From: Clostridia bacterium
Lineage (GTDB): Bacteria; Bacillota; Clostridia; Oscillospirales; Acutalibacteraceae
Assembly (NCBI GenBank): GCA_017461235.1
Contig: JAFTYU010000005.1
Location: forward strand, 62,001-126,000
Direction of reading: 5' to 3'
Length of the DNA: 64,000 nucleotides
Below the pieces are notes generated by a model that ran no database searches, was not told the origin of the DNA, and saw only the letters and a program-made list of their open reading frames with translations. This document shows, piece by piece, positions 17,702 through 26,792 of this stretch (the stretch's first letter is position 1; each line of letters opens with the position of its first letter). Position numbers and translations under genes: made by a program.

Positions 17702-18298
17702 TTATTCTTCGTCTTTATTATCTTCCGAAGAACCATCAAACAGCGACAACTGACCGTTATCAACATCGGACATCAGAATTTCCTTATCGTCTTTCGGGAG
17801 CTCAGGAAGATCTGAAAGACTGCTAAGTGAAAAGCATCTTAAAAAGTCAGATGTTGTACCGTATAAAACAGGTCTTCCGGGAACATCAAGCCTACCCTTT
17901 TCTTCAACAAGACCACGTTGGCAAAGAGTATTTACAACACCTGAACAATCAACGCCCCTTATTTGTTCTATGTAAGGTTTTGTAATAGGCTGGTTGTAAG
18001 CGATTATAGCAAGAACCTCAAACGCCGCCTGTGATAAAGGTGCGTTACGTTTAAGGTCAAGCACGTTACGAACCGCCTCGATATATTCCTTCTTACTGCA
18101 AAGTTGATATTTTGCATCAAGCTGCAATAGACAGATGCCACTATCATCAACACCGTATTTATCGTTGAGAGCATCAATACACAAAAGAATCTGCTCATCA
18201 TCCATACCTAATGCCGCGGCAATTTTAGTATATTCAATCGGTTCTGCAGCCGCAAAAAGAACTGCTTCAACCGATGCAATCTGCTTTTTGTTTATCAA
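17702..18298 (-). CDS. scpB: segregation and condensation protein B
   Basis: Subunit of the SMC-ScpAB chromosome condensin. Two winged-helix domains are evident: the N-terminal EAVLFAAAEPIEYTKIAAAL and the second with PLSQAAFEVLAIIAYNQPITKPYIEQIRG near 90-118. The acidic C-terminal tail is usual. It overlaps the end of scpA by 4 bases, so the two are probably translationally coupled. Confidence 0.95.
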   Translation of the reverse strand: MINKKQIASVEAVLFAAAEPIEYTKIAAALGMDDEQILLCIDALNDKYGVDDSGICLLQLDAKYQLCSKKEYIEAVRNVLDLKRNAPLSQAAFEVLAIIAYNQPITKPYIEQIRGVDCSGVVNTLCQRGLVEEKGRLDVPGRPVLYGTTSDFLRCFSLSSLSDLPELPKDDKEILMSDVDNGQLSLFDGSSEDNKDEE

Positions 18299-19020
18299 AG
18301 ATTCTCATTTCCTTCCAGAAGCTCAATCTGAACATCATCACCATCACCTGAAACGTAGATTGTTTTGTTTTTGGCAAGTTCGAGAACCGCAAGGAAAGCG
18401 GCAATCAAATCAGACCTTGACTCAGCTTCTCTGTATAAATCAATAAGTTTTGTTTTACGTCTTGTTTTAAGAGATTTAACGATAGACTCAATCTTGGAAC
18501 CGACGGAAACAATCTTACGCGTAACAATTGCTTTGAACGTCTCAATGGGTGGCGGTAAACGACGCAGCTTTTTGCCTGCCGCAAGAGAGTACGCACTCAA
18601 AAGTTCAGTAGGTTCGTGCAAACGCTTGTAGGAGTTATCGGGAGAAATATTTTCGGGATAAGTTCTGACAGAATAATTGAAACCGTCAGTCATCTGCGAA
18701 AGCTTAGCCGCAAGTATTTTACAATCGCGGTATTCGAGAAGCTCATCTCTCAACTCATTTTTCAGCTCTTCTGCTTCGTCGTAAACAGGAAGAAGTGAAA
18801 CTGTTTTTATATAAACGAGTCTTGCCGCCATTTCAAGAAATTCGCTGGCGACATCCATATTCTCCTCCTGCATCTCGCGCACGTAAGAAACATACTGTTC
18901 AACAAGCTCAAGAATCGGAATATCGTAAATATCGAGTTTATGTTTTGTTATAAGGTGCAAGAGCAAGTCCATTGGACCTTCAAACACCTCAAGTTTATAT
19001 GATAACTTTTCCATACTCAA
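18295..19020 (-). CDS. scpA: segregation and condensation protein A
   Basis: Kleisin that bridges the SMC heads. The N-terminal FEGPMDLLLHLITKHKLDIYDIPI is the family signature that contacts the SMC neck; the middle is charged and the C-terminal winged helix (SRSDLIAAFLAVLELAKN) binds the SMC head. Length 241 is normal. The start codon overlaps the stop of the M50 protease gene by 4 bases. Confidence 0.95.
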   Translation of the reverse strand: MSMEKLSYKLEVFEGPMDLLLHLITKHKLDIYDIPILELVEQYVSYVREMQEENMDVASEFLEMAARLVYIKTVSLLPVYDEAEELKNELRDELLEYRDCKILAAKLSQMTDGFNYSVRTYPENISPDNSYKRLHEPTELLSAYSLAAGKKLRRLPPPIETFKAIVTRKIVSVGSKIESIVKSLKTRRKTKLIDLYREAESRSDLIAAFLAVLELAKNKTIYVSGDGDDVQIELLEGNENL

Positions 19021-19709
19021 CCTATAATAAAATTCATGGGTAATAAAAACATTAATTTAATCAAACCGAAAATCATATCTGAAACAAATGCAAGCGGTCT
19101 CGAAAGCACTCCGGTAAACAACAACAGCATAAGACCAATTGTAATATATCTTTCATACTGCATTATTTTATAATAAGCTTTTGACGGCAACAACGCCGTA
19201 AGAAGTCTTGAACCGTCAAGGGGCGGTACCGGTATAAGATTAAACAAACCGAGCTGGATGTTAATAATAGCCGCAAACTCAAAGAAAGTAACAATATAAG
19301 AAATTGCTTCTATTCCGCTGAAAACCTGTGCATTCGTCAATGCAGAAGATACAGATGTATAAACAACGGCTTGTAAAAAGTTGCAGACGGGACCCGCAAG
19401 AGCAACGATAGCCATATCTCTTTTAGGCTTTTTGAAATTCCGCATTCTGATCTCTACAGGTCTTGCATAGCCGAAACCAAAAAGGAAAATCATTATTAAG
19501 CCGATAGGATGGATGTGCGCCATTGGGTTAATTGTTAATCTGCCGCGCAGTCTCGGTGTATCGTCACCTAATTTAACCGCAACAAAAGCGTGAGCAAACT
19601 CGTGTAAAGGAGCAGTGCAAAAAACAACGTAAGAGATTGATAAAATATAAATTATCAGCCTTAAGGCGTCAATTTCGCCCCTGAAAAAATCAATAAAATA
19701 ACTTAACAT
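19017..19709 (-). CDS. site-2 protease family (M50) membrane metalloprotease
   Basis: Intramembrane zinc protease. Hydrophobic segments alternate with the zinc motif HEFAH at 36-40 (HExxH) and the third-ligand region LIPVPPLDGSRLL near 160. NPMAHIHPIG after the first motif is typical of the small YwhC-like subgroup without a PDZ domain. It precedes scpA in many Firmicutes, as here. It is the first gene of the operon ending at rluB. Substrate unknown. Confidence 0.9.
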   Translation of the reverse strand: MLSYFIDFFRGEIDALRLIIYILSISYVVFCTAPLHEFAHAFVAVKLGDDTPRLRGRLTINPMAHIHPIGLIMIFLFGFGYARPVEIRMRNFKKPKRDMAIVALAGPVCNFLQAVVYTSVSSALTNAQVFSGIEAISYIVTFFEFAAIINIQLGLFNLIPVPPLDGSRLLTALLPSKAYYKIMQYERYITIGLMLLLFTGVLSRPLAFVSDMIFGLIKLMFLLPMNFIIG

Positions 19710-19734
19710 AAGCTTAAACCATCCAATTTACATA

Positions 19735-19763
19735 ATTTTACTATAAATGAATAAAAAGGTCAA
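19735..19763 (-). promoter_or_regulatory. promoter of the M50-scpAB-ytfJ-dacB-rluB operon
   Basis: TTGACC (plus-strand 19758-19763) and TAAAAT (19735-19740) with a 17-bp spacer, 25 bases before the M50 protease gene. Confidence 0.75.
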
Positions 19764-19775
19764 TAACAAAACTAC

Positions 19776-19939
19776 AATAGCCGAGGGGAATCGAACCCCG
19801 TACGCCGAAAAATTTAAATCTTTCGGCACATCAAGGCGTTTTTCGTCTTGATATACTGCCGTATTTCAAGAGTTTTGACGCAGTTAGTGCGGAAATTTGC
19901 CTGCCAAAACCGTACGGGGTTCGACTCCCCGCGGCTATT
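19776..19939. repeat. T-arm-ended palindromic element (possible structured RNA or miniature mobile repeat)
   Basis: The two ends are inverted copies of a 29-nt sequence (19776-19804 and 19911-19939, 27 of 29 matching). Each reads like a tRNA T-arm plus acceptor strand, for example CGGGGTTCGACTCCCCG at the right end. The middle holds a perfect 7-bp hairpin (GCCGAAA/TTTCGGC) and a 9-bp hairpin (ATCAAGGCG/CGTCTTGAT) with a G-U pair only if read on the plus strand. ACTGC/GCAGT encloses a further small stem. No D-arm or anticodon arm fits, so it is not a normal tRNA. It lies directly against the prmC stop codon. Confidence 0.65.
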
Positions 19940-20784
19940 CATCGGGCTATAACAACCACTCTGTCCAGCCCTGCGGCATCTTTTACAATTTTACCTTTCT
20001 CGGCTTTATCAACAAACAACGAAAAAATGTCTTTTGCCTGATCTTCGCCACATTCCATGGCAATATATCCGCCCCTGTTAATAAAGGGGTACCAGATTTC
20101 CGACAATGCCCTGTAAAAAACAAGTCCGTCTTCACCACCGTCAAGGGCGAGCGCGGGTTCGTATGCTATTTCGGGCTGTAAAGTCTTAATATCCGATGTA
20201 CGGATATACGGCGGATTTGAGATAATAATATCAGGTCGCGGAAGACTGTAAAAGCCTGAGCTTTCAAGAACATCTGTTTTAACAACCGTAACATTATCCG
20301 CATTAAGCAAATCTTTATTCAACCTTGTATATTCAAGAGCTTTATCGGAAATATCAATACAATAAACTTTAGTTTTAGGGCAGAGCTTAGCAATACTCAG
20401 ACCGATACAACCGCTGCCGCAACACAAATCTAACACAACGGAGCAACCGTTTTTCTGAATTTTATCTACTGCAAACTCAACCAGAATCTCCGTTTCGGGG
20501 CGCGGTATCAGAACCCCTTCCCCTACTTTAAAGGAAAACTTGTGAAAATCCCACATACCGATTATGTACTGCAGCGGTTCGTGTTGAGAACGTCTTTTTA
20601 CACAATCATCAAAATGAATGAGCTTAACTTCATCAACCGCAGAACCCGAATTCATCAGCAACTGCGTTTTATTATATCCAAAACAAAATGAAATCAACTG
20701 TTGAGCATCAAACTCCGGACTGTCACACCCTGCTTCGGTCAATGTTTTTATGGCTTCACGGTAAACCGAATATAACGTTTTCAA
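19939..20784 (-). CDS. prmC: peptide chain release factor N5-glutamine methyltransferase
   Basis: Methylates the GGQ glutamine of RF1 and RF2. The N-terminal helical domain precedes the Rossmann core with VLDLCCGSGCIGLSIA near 117-132 and the catalytic NPPY (ISNPPYIRTSD) near 188. Length 281 is normal. It overlaps the DUF1385 gene by 4 bases; the DUF1385-prmC-prfA order is common in Firmicutes, but prfA does not follow here. Confidence 0.95.
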   Translation of the reverse strand: MKTLYSVYREAIKTLTEAGCDSPEFDAQQLISFCFGYNKTQLLMNSGSAVDEVKLIHFDDCVKRRSQHEPLQYIIGMWDFHKFSFKVGEGVLIPRPETEILVEFAVDKIQKNGCSVVLDLCCGSGCIGLSIAKLCPKTKVYCIDISDKALEYTRLNKDLLNADNVTVVKTDVLESSGFYSLPRPDIIISNPPYIRTSDIKTLQPEIAYEPALALDGGEDGLVFYRALSEIWYPFINRGGYIAMECGEDQAKDIFSLFVDKAEKGKIVKDAAGLDRVVVIAR

Positions 20785-21806
20785 TTATCGATTTCCTCCG
20801 ATACATCTGCATTATCGCCATGGTCTTCGGGTTCGTCAACGTCTGTAAGAACTGATTTTAACGAAGCAATACCGACTTCGATAATATCGTCAGTAGGTTC
20901 GCTTGTAGTAAGACGCTGCATCCAGAGTCCGGGTGCCGCAAGAATTTTAACAAGGAAATTATCGTGCTTGCCTGCATATCTTATGAATTCATAACCGATA
21001 CCAACAGTCAAAGGAATAATTAATATTTTTATAGCCATCCACAAAATTCTGTTTTCATCCGCCGAAAGTTCGGGAAATGCAACAACTAATGCAGATGAAA
21101 TCAAAATACTGATTATAAGAATTACAAATATAAAGCTTGTACCGCAACGGGGATGAAAACGTTTTTGTTTCTTTACGTTTTCAACAGTAAGCGGCAGACC
21201 GCTTTCATAACAAAAAATTGATTTATGTTCCGCACCGTGGTACATAAACACCCTTTTGATATCGGGAATTTTAGACACAACCCAGATATATGCAACAAAA
21301 ATCACCATTCTCATTATGCCTTCAAAAAGCGGATGAAGCGTACTGAAATCAGGTTTTATGAGATATTTATCAACAATATCGACTAAAAAAGTGGGAAGAT
21401 AGAAGAACAAACCGAATGCGAGAGCAACGCCGAGAACAAGCGATATACCGGTAACAACTGCCATCATTTTAGGGCCGAAATGGTCGGATATCCACTTATC
21501 AAGCTTTGACATTTTTTCAGGGTCTGTATCATCATCGAGACCGATTTTCTCCGCCGATTTTTCCATACACTTGAAGCCGAAAAGCAAGCTTTCTACCATA
21601 TTGAATATACCGCGGATTAAAGGCCAGCCGGCAGGCTTGAATTTGTCGCGTACATGCTTTACTTCAAGCTCTTCAGTTTCTATTGAACCGTCGGGCAAGC
21701 GTACGGACATAGCAGCGCCTTTCGGCCCCTGCATCATAATGCCTTCAATAAGCGCTTGGCCGCCCACGGAAATTTTCTCTGTTTTCTTATCGTTTTTATT
21801 GCTCAT
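20781..21806 (-). CDS. DUF1385 membrane protein (YqhQ-like)
   Basis: Integral membrane protein of unknown function, family DUF1385. It begins with the family block SVGGQALIEGIMMQGPKG, has LIRGIFNMVESLLFGFKCM, and two pairs of transmembrane helices (about 113-137, 163-185, 221-243, 250-275). FMYHGAEHKSIFCYE and HPRCGTSFIF are invariant-looking His/Cys motifs that could bind metal (inference). The acidic tail is typical. Known context with prmC is kept. Confidence 0.9.
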   Translation of the reverse strand: MSNKNDKKTEKISVGGQALIEGIMMQGPKGAAMSVRLPDGSIETEELEVKHVRDKFKPAGWPLIRGIFNMVESLLFGFKCMEKSAEKIGLDDDTDPEKMSKLDKWISDHFGPKMMAVVTGISLVLGVALAFGLFFYLPTFLVDIVDKYLIKPDFSTLHPLFEGIMRMVIFVAYIWVVSKIPDIKRVFMYHGAEHKSIFCYESGLPLTVENVKKQKRFHPRCGTSFIFVILIISILISSALVVAFPELSADENRILWMAIKILIIPLTVGIGYEFIRYAGKHDNFLVKILAAPGLWMQRLTTSEPTDDIIEVGIASLKSVLTDVDEPEDHGDNADVSEEIDN

Positions 21807-23424
21807 TTTCGTTCACCATCATTTCTTCTATAAGCGATGTAACAGGCTCAATCTCAACCTTTTCAATGGGGAAAACAATTGTAACTGTAGTACCCACATC
21901 AAGCTCACTTGCAATTTCAAAAACACCGTTGTGAAGTTTAACAATCTCGTCAACAACAGCAAGACCGATACCGGAGCCCCTCACCTGAATATTCGCTTTA
22001 TAAAATTTCTTTTTAACATTCGGTAAATCTTCAGCCGCTATACCGCAACCTGTGTCAGACACATTTATAGTCAATGTACCGCCATCAACAATTGCCTCAA
22101 CATCAACAAGACCACCATGCTTGTTATATTTAAATGCATTATCAAGAACGTTAACAAAGACCTGTTTAATTCTGTTGGGGTCACCCATCATAGGTGCGGG
22201 AATATCAGGTGCATTATAGCTTATCTCAATACCATCGCGTTTTGAGCGTTCTTTGAAAACGAACACGGCTTCATCCAGTTCTGCAAGAACGTCAATTTTT
22301 TCGAGACGCAAGGTCATATTACCGTTCTGCATTCTGGAGAAGTCAAGAAGCTCTTCAACCAACTGCGAAAGTCGGTCAGCTTCGTTAATTATAACCTCCG
22401 TTCCCCTGCGTGAAATCTCTCTGTCTTCACCGTCGAGTTCTTTGAGCATTTCTCCCCAACCTTTAATAGCGGTCAAAGGTGTACGCAACTCGTGAGAAAC
22501 TGTAGAAATAAAGTCATTTTTAAGCTTGTCCGAAACTGCAATCTCGGATATCATCGTGTTTATGGAATCGGCAAGCTCGGTGATCTCGTCATTTTCTTTA
22601 CCCGTTGATTCAATTCTTACGTCATAATTACCTTCAGCAATAAGCTTGGCAGTATCATTGATTTTACGAACAGGCGTAACAATAGTCTGAATAAAGAACA
22701 CACCCGACAACGCCACAAAGAACAAGGCTATGATGTAAACAATCAGGAGAAGTAAAATAAAGCCGAATATCTGCCCGTCTATACCACGCATTGATGTTAT
22801 AAATCGCACCGCACCTGAAAATTCACCATCAGAATTCACAGGCAAGACCATAGCAACCGAAACAATATGCTCGCCGTTGCCGTTGAAACCGAACCACTTA
22901 CATATACCCGTTGCAGATTCGGTAGCTTCAATGACATCTTCCATATCGTCAAGCCTTTCATTAACTGCAAAACCCGATGAAGATACCGCAACCTTGCCGT
23001 GTCGGTCAACAACCTGAACTTCTATTTTGCTTTCATCCGCAAAGCTGTCGATATATTCCTTTGCTTTCTGGTTAAAAACATCATCGCTGGCATCAAGATA
23101 CGGCGTAAAGAACGTTGTTACACTTTCGTTGGCATAACCCGAAACGTAGGTCACAACGTAGTTTCTGTAGTATTGGACTATAAAAAGCGTACACGCCGCA
23201 ACAATAACAAGCAAAATCAGCGCGGTAACAAGCAATGTGTTAGTCGCCCAACGTTTTGTAATACCCGTTATGCCCTTACGCTCAGGACGGGATAATATTT
23301 TTTTGCGCAGCTCATTTTTCTGATGATTTTCATCACTCGAAAAGTGCTTATGCTGCATCTTGTCAGACATACTTCTTTTTCCTGTTTTTTCTTTTATTTC
23401 GCCATTATGTTTTAACTTTCTCAC
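21796..23424 (-). CDS. sensor histidine kinase
   Basis: Membrane sensor kinase of 542 residues. Transmembrane helices lie at about 52-75 and 218-242, with an extracellular sensor region of about 140 residues between. HAMP follows, then HisKA with STVSHELRTPLTAIKGW (phosphorylated His near 310) and HATPase with DNAFKYNKHGG and GSGIGLAVV. The start is a GTG at 23424, 7 bases after GGGGGTG. Its partner is the response regulator just upstream. It is transcribed with cdaA and cdaR, so an envelope or turgor signal is plausible but not shown. Confidence 0.92.
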   Translation of the reverse strand: MRKLKHNGEIKEKTGKRSMSDKMQHKHFSSDENHQKNELRKKILSRPERKGITGITKRWATNTLLVTALILLVIVAACTLFIVQYYRNYVVTYVSGYANESVTTFFTPYLDASDDVFNQKAKEYIDSFADESKIEVQVVDRHGKVAVSSSGFAVNERLDDMEDVIEATESATGICKWFGFNGNGEHIVSVAMVLPVNSDGEFSGAVRFITSMRGIDGQIFGFILLLLIVYIIALFFVALSGVFFIQTIVTPVRKINDTAKLIAEGNYDVRIESTGKENDEITELADSINTMISEIAVSDKLKNDFISTVSHELRTPLTAIKGWGEMLKELDGEDREISRRGTEVIINEADRLSQLVEELLDFSRMQNGNMTLRLEKIDVLAELDEAVFVFKERSKRDGIEISYNAPDIPAPMMGDPNRIKQVFVNVLDNAFKYNKHGGLVDVEAIVDGGTLTINVSDTGCGIAAEDLPNVKKKFYKANIQVRGSGIGLAVVDEIVKLHNGVFEIASELDVGTTVTIVFPIEKVEIEPVTSLIEEMMVNENEQ

Positions 23425-23461
23425 TGCTTGTCACCCCCTTTTAAAAATTCAATCAGTCATA

Positions 23462-24163
23462 TTAAATCCACTTATAACCCATACCCCATACTGTAACAAG
23501 ATGTTTCGGTACGGAAGGAGCTTCTTCAACCTTCATTCTCAATCTGCGGATATTAACGTCAACAACTTTTTCATCACCGTAATATGACTCGCCCCACACT
23601 TCTTTGAGAATATCGTTACGGCTTAAAGCCTTACCGGGATTTGAAAAGAAATATTCTATTATCTGGAACTCAACCTGTGTCAATTCAATAAGAACGTTGT
23701 TCTTGTAGAGTGTTCTGTTGCGCAGATTAAGCTCAAATGGTTCAATTGTAATTTTATCTGCACGTACAGGCACTGCAGGAGCCTGTGTATTCATTGCAAC
23801 ACGGCGATAAACGCTGTCAACCCGCGCCATAAGCTCCGAAGGTGAAAAGGGTTTGGTTATGTAGTCATCCGCGCCCATAAGAAGGCCTGAAACCTTGTCC
23901 ATTTCCTGTGTTTTGGCAGTGAGCATAATAATACCCACCGTACCGCTTATGTTTCTGAGACGTTTACAAACTTCAAGACCATCAACATTCGGCATCATAA
24001 TATCAAGAAGAACTACGTCAAAATCACCGTTCATCTGATTATAAATATCAAGAGCCTGTTGACCGTCACAGGCTTCGGTTACATCATAACCCGAACGCCT
24101 TAAAGTAATGGCTATTATCTCGCGGATGGCTGCTTCATCTTCCGCAATAAGTACTTTTTTCAT
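23462..24163 (-). CDS. OmpR-family response regulator
   Basis: DNA-binding regulator of 233 residues. The receiver domain has the acidic pair EDE at 8-10, the phosphorylated Asp in LLDIMMPNVDG near 54, and K105 in TKPFSP. The C-terminal winged helix has VVDVNIRRLRMKVE and ends VWGMGYKW. It precedes its kinase in the operon. Target genes unknown. Confidence 0.94.
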   Translation of the reverse strand: MKKVLIAEDEAAIREIIAITLRRSGYDVTEACDGQQALDIYNQMNGDFDVVLLDIMMPNVDGLEVCKRLRNISGTVGIIMLTAKTQEMDKVSGLLMGADDYITKPFSPSELMARVDSVYRRVAMNTQAPAVPVRADKITIEPFELNLRNRTLYKNNVLIELTQVEFQIIEYFFSNPGKALSRNDILKEVWGESYYGDEKVVDVNIRRLRMKVEEAPSVPKHLVTVWGMGYKWI

Positions 24164-24179
24164 AACATTGCCACCTTCA

Positions 24180-25523
24180 CTACATTTTTATAAAATACGA
24201 AATCAAATCTTCGTCTGTTATCCCGTAATCGCGACCGTTGTCGGTGATTTCATAATAATACATTCCGTCATCACTTTCATAAAGCAATTCACCGTAAGGT
24301 ATCTCATCCTTCGACGGTCTGTACGCTATGGAGAATAGCTCGTCGCCGTACTCCTTATCATGCTCGCTCCATCTGCAGAACAAAAGTGCATCCTGAGCAG
24401 AGTCATAACGAACGGAAATCCTGCCGTTCCAACTGAATCTCAACAAATAATTATCAAGGGGATTGTAAAGAGTATGAACATTATCGTCGTTATAATCACC
24501 TTTTGCATCAAGCCAGCTTATCAAAGTAAACGTATAAACATTGTCGTAATCCGTAACGGAAATTTGTTTAGGATCACCCGCAAGGGTTGTAACAACAGGA
24601 ATTTCAAGATTGCCGTCCGAATCAATATCGCGACAAAGTATTTTTGAATTTCTTGATGATGCTGAATAGGGTTCGGTAAATTCCCTTACAGGCTTTGAAT
24701 GTTCCGTATCCCAATAAACCAACTCTGTAAACATCATCTTTTCGTTCTTCAGGCAATCAAGGAAGACACGTGAATAAGAAGCATCCCCCGCCTTTATAAT
24801 ATCACTCTGGATTGATTCAACCGATGTTATTGAGTTGTCAAGGTTAATCTCAGAATACTTGACCAATTGCCTTTCGGGTGATAATGAAAAGAAGCGTAAA
24901 ACGGATTTCTGAATTTCAGCTGTATCGTCGATGTAAACGACAACCAAGTCATTTTTTAAATCACCGTTAAAATCCACAAAGTATTTTGTGTTGCAATATT
25001 CATTACCGATGGACTCAAGCGTAAACAAACCTTCACTCGTCATAGCAGGTTCATACACGCTTACGATTCTTGTAATTTTACTATCAAAGAGTGACCAGCT
25101 GACAAAAATCTCGCTCGTACCGTCACCATCAAGGTCGTTAAAGCAGATATCAAAAACACCGCTTCCCGCACCTTTTAGATCTGCGGAAATAATCCATTCG
25201 TCGTCAACACATTCAAGCAGCGCCATACGCACCGTCGCCTCAACAGATGTATCCGAATAAAAAACGAATGCTTCGTCAATACCGTCGCCATTAATATCAT
25301 AAAGCACGAATGCGGTCTGATAATCACCCGATACAGGCGTTTTCAGCTGAACCTTTACATCTCTCATTAATGTGTTGAAGGCTTTCTGAACTTCGCCGTT
25401 TTTGCCGGATTGAACAGGCGGCGACAAAAGGCTTTCCACTGAAAAGAAGTTAAGAGAGCAACCTGAACACGTCAATAAAAGAGTCACTGCCGCAACCAAT
25501 GCCATTATTCTTTTGAATTTCAT
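24180..25523 (-). CDS. VCBS/FG-GAP-like lipoprotein
   Basis: Secreted lipoprotein: a signal peptide ending in the lipobox TCSGC (Cys near 22) at the membrane face. The body holds several D-x-[DN]-x-D-G calcium-binding loops typical of VCBS/FG-GAP propeller blades (YDINGDGIDE, NDLDGDGTSE, VDFNGDLKND, RDIDSDGNLE). It sits between cdaR and the two-component system in one operon, so it may sense or present a signal to the kinase (inference). No enzyme motif seen. Confidence 0.8.
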   Translation of the reverse strand: MKFKRIMALVAAVTLLLTCSGCSLNFFSVESLLSPPVQSGKNGEVQKAFNTLMRDVKVQLKTPVSGDYQTAFVLYDINGDGIDEAFVFYSDTSVEATVRMALLECVDDEWIISADLKGAGSGVFDICFNDLDGDGTSEIFVSWSLFDSKITRIVSVYEPAMTSEGLFTLESIGNEYCNTKYFVDFNGDLKNDLVVVYIDDTAEIQKSVLRFFSLSPERQLVKYSEINLDNSITSVESIQSDIIKAGDASYSRVFLDCLKNEKMMFTELVYWDTEHSKPVREFTEPYSASSRNSKILCRDIDSDGNLEIPVVTTLAGDPKQISVTDYDNVYTFTLISWLDAKGDYNDDNVHTLYNPLDNYLLRFSWNGRISVRYDSAQDALLFCRWSEHDKEYGDELFSIAYRPSKDEIPYGELLYESDDGMYYYEITDNGRDYGITDEDLISYFIKM

Positions 25524-25541
25524 ATTGCCCTCCTTTTATTT

Positions 25542-26792
25542 TTATAACGTAACCTGAACTTCGTATGTTCCGTAAATCCAACAGGTGTCACTATTCACCT
25601 TTACAATAGCAGGAACAGTCACGGTTTCACCTTCCTGAATATCAACCTGTGAAAGGTCAATCTCAACAGAAACTGCATCTTTAGTCAATGCTTTAATATC
25701 AGTCTCGGGACCAACAACGATAACTGAATTTTTAAAATCCGAAACCTTATAATCCACTTTATCCGGATTGTTAATTTTAATTTTATCGGAAGATACCGCC
25801 ATAAATTCCTGTGAGAAGTTGCTCATATCAACAAGGACAACAAATTCTTTCGCCCCGCCTTCGGCAACAGCAAGATTTTCCGTATCGAAGACAAATCTGT
25901 TATTGGTTGGAGAAAGTGCTTTGAAATCAATAGTTCCTACTGTATAATCTGTGGTTTTCTCATAATCATCAACAAAGATGTTGAAAGACTCTTTTGCCGG
26001 AGATATGGTATAGCCTAAGGGCTTTGATACATAGGCATTCGGTGCATTTTTAAACGTAACCGCAGTATCAACCGTCTTAACTCTGAGAACGGGTACGGCA
26101 AGAACTGTTTTTTCAACACTCATTGTCAGGTAATCAAAATCACTTTTATTTTTATCATCAAGGGGTATTATCTGTGTTTCCGCCGACATATTGGAATCAA
26201 GAGACTTTTCAAGAGAATACCTTGCAACAACTTTTTCAATCCTGTTGACCTGAGTAGAAGGACCTGATATAACTACCGATGCTTCGGAAAGCGTAATCTG
26301 ACCGCAGGTAAAACCATCTTTAACTATTGGGAAACCGTCGGTAATAATTTCGGGTTCTACCGGGAACTGAACACTTTTCGCAGTGTCAAAATACACATCA
26401 ACCGTTTTTGCAGAAACTCCCGAAATTGTGTATGAAGCATTTTCGGAAACAGGTTCTGCTCTTAATTGCAAGGTTCTGAAGCCGGGCGAATCAACATTTG
26501 TGGTAACTGCCGTTACAACAATATCTTCAGCAGAAAGTGTACCACTTGAAATCTGATATTTTTTACCCTTAACCGTAACATCGACCAAAAATTCAGACTC
26601 GCCGAAAACTTCAAGGCCGAACTGTGAAGGCACGGTATCATCAATAGTAACTTTTACATCCTTAATGACTCTCGTTGTCTGGGGGCTGACGTTAATCACA
26701 ACCAGCAACCATATAACAACGGAAATAAACAGCGAAAGAATAAAGACAAATAAATTGTTCTGAAAAAGAGAATTGAGTTTTTTAATCTTCAT
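25542..26792 (-). CDS. cdaR: CdaR/YbbR-domain regulator of c-di-AMP synthesis
   Basis: Membrane-anchored protein with an N-terminal transmembrane helix (about 15-37) and several extracytoplasmic YbbR repeats, beta-rich units of about 80 residues each. In Firmicutes CdaR binds and modulates the CdaA cyclase. The start is the ATG at 26792 (MKIKKLNSLF), which overlaps the 3' end of cdaA by 11 bases; longer in-frame starts lie wholly inside cdaA. Gene order cdaA-cdaR is standard; glmM, the usual third gene, is absent here. Confidence 0.9.
   Translation of the reverse strand: MKIKKLNSLFQNNLFVFILSLFISVVIWLLVVINVSPQTTRVIKDVKVTIDDTVPSQFGLEVFGESEFLVDVTVKGKKYQISSGTLSAEDIVVTAVTTNVDSPGFRTLQLRAEPVSENASYTISGVSAKTVDVYFDTAKSVQFPVEPEIITDGFPIVKDGFTCGQITLSEASVVISGPSTQVNRIEKVVARYSLEKSLDSNMSAETQIIPLDDKNKSDFDYLTMSVEKTVLAVPVLRVKTVDTAVTFKNAPNAYVSKPLGYTISPAKESFNIFVDDYEKTTDYTVGTIDFKALSPTNNRFVFDTENLAVAEGGAKEFVVLVDMSNFSQEFMAVSSDKIKINNPDKVDYKVSDFKNSVIVVGPETDIKALTKDAVSVEIDLSQVDIQEGETVTVPAIVKVNSDTCWIYGTYEVQVTL

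Noticed and set aside
19776-19939. tmRNA, tRNA-Sec or a normal tRNA
   Set aside because: No D-arm or anticodon arm fits between the T-arm-like ends, there is no tag-peptide frame, and both ends carry a T-arm in opposite directions.
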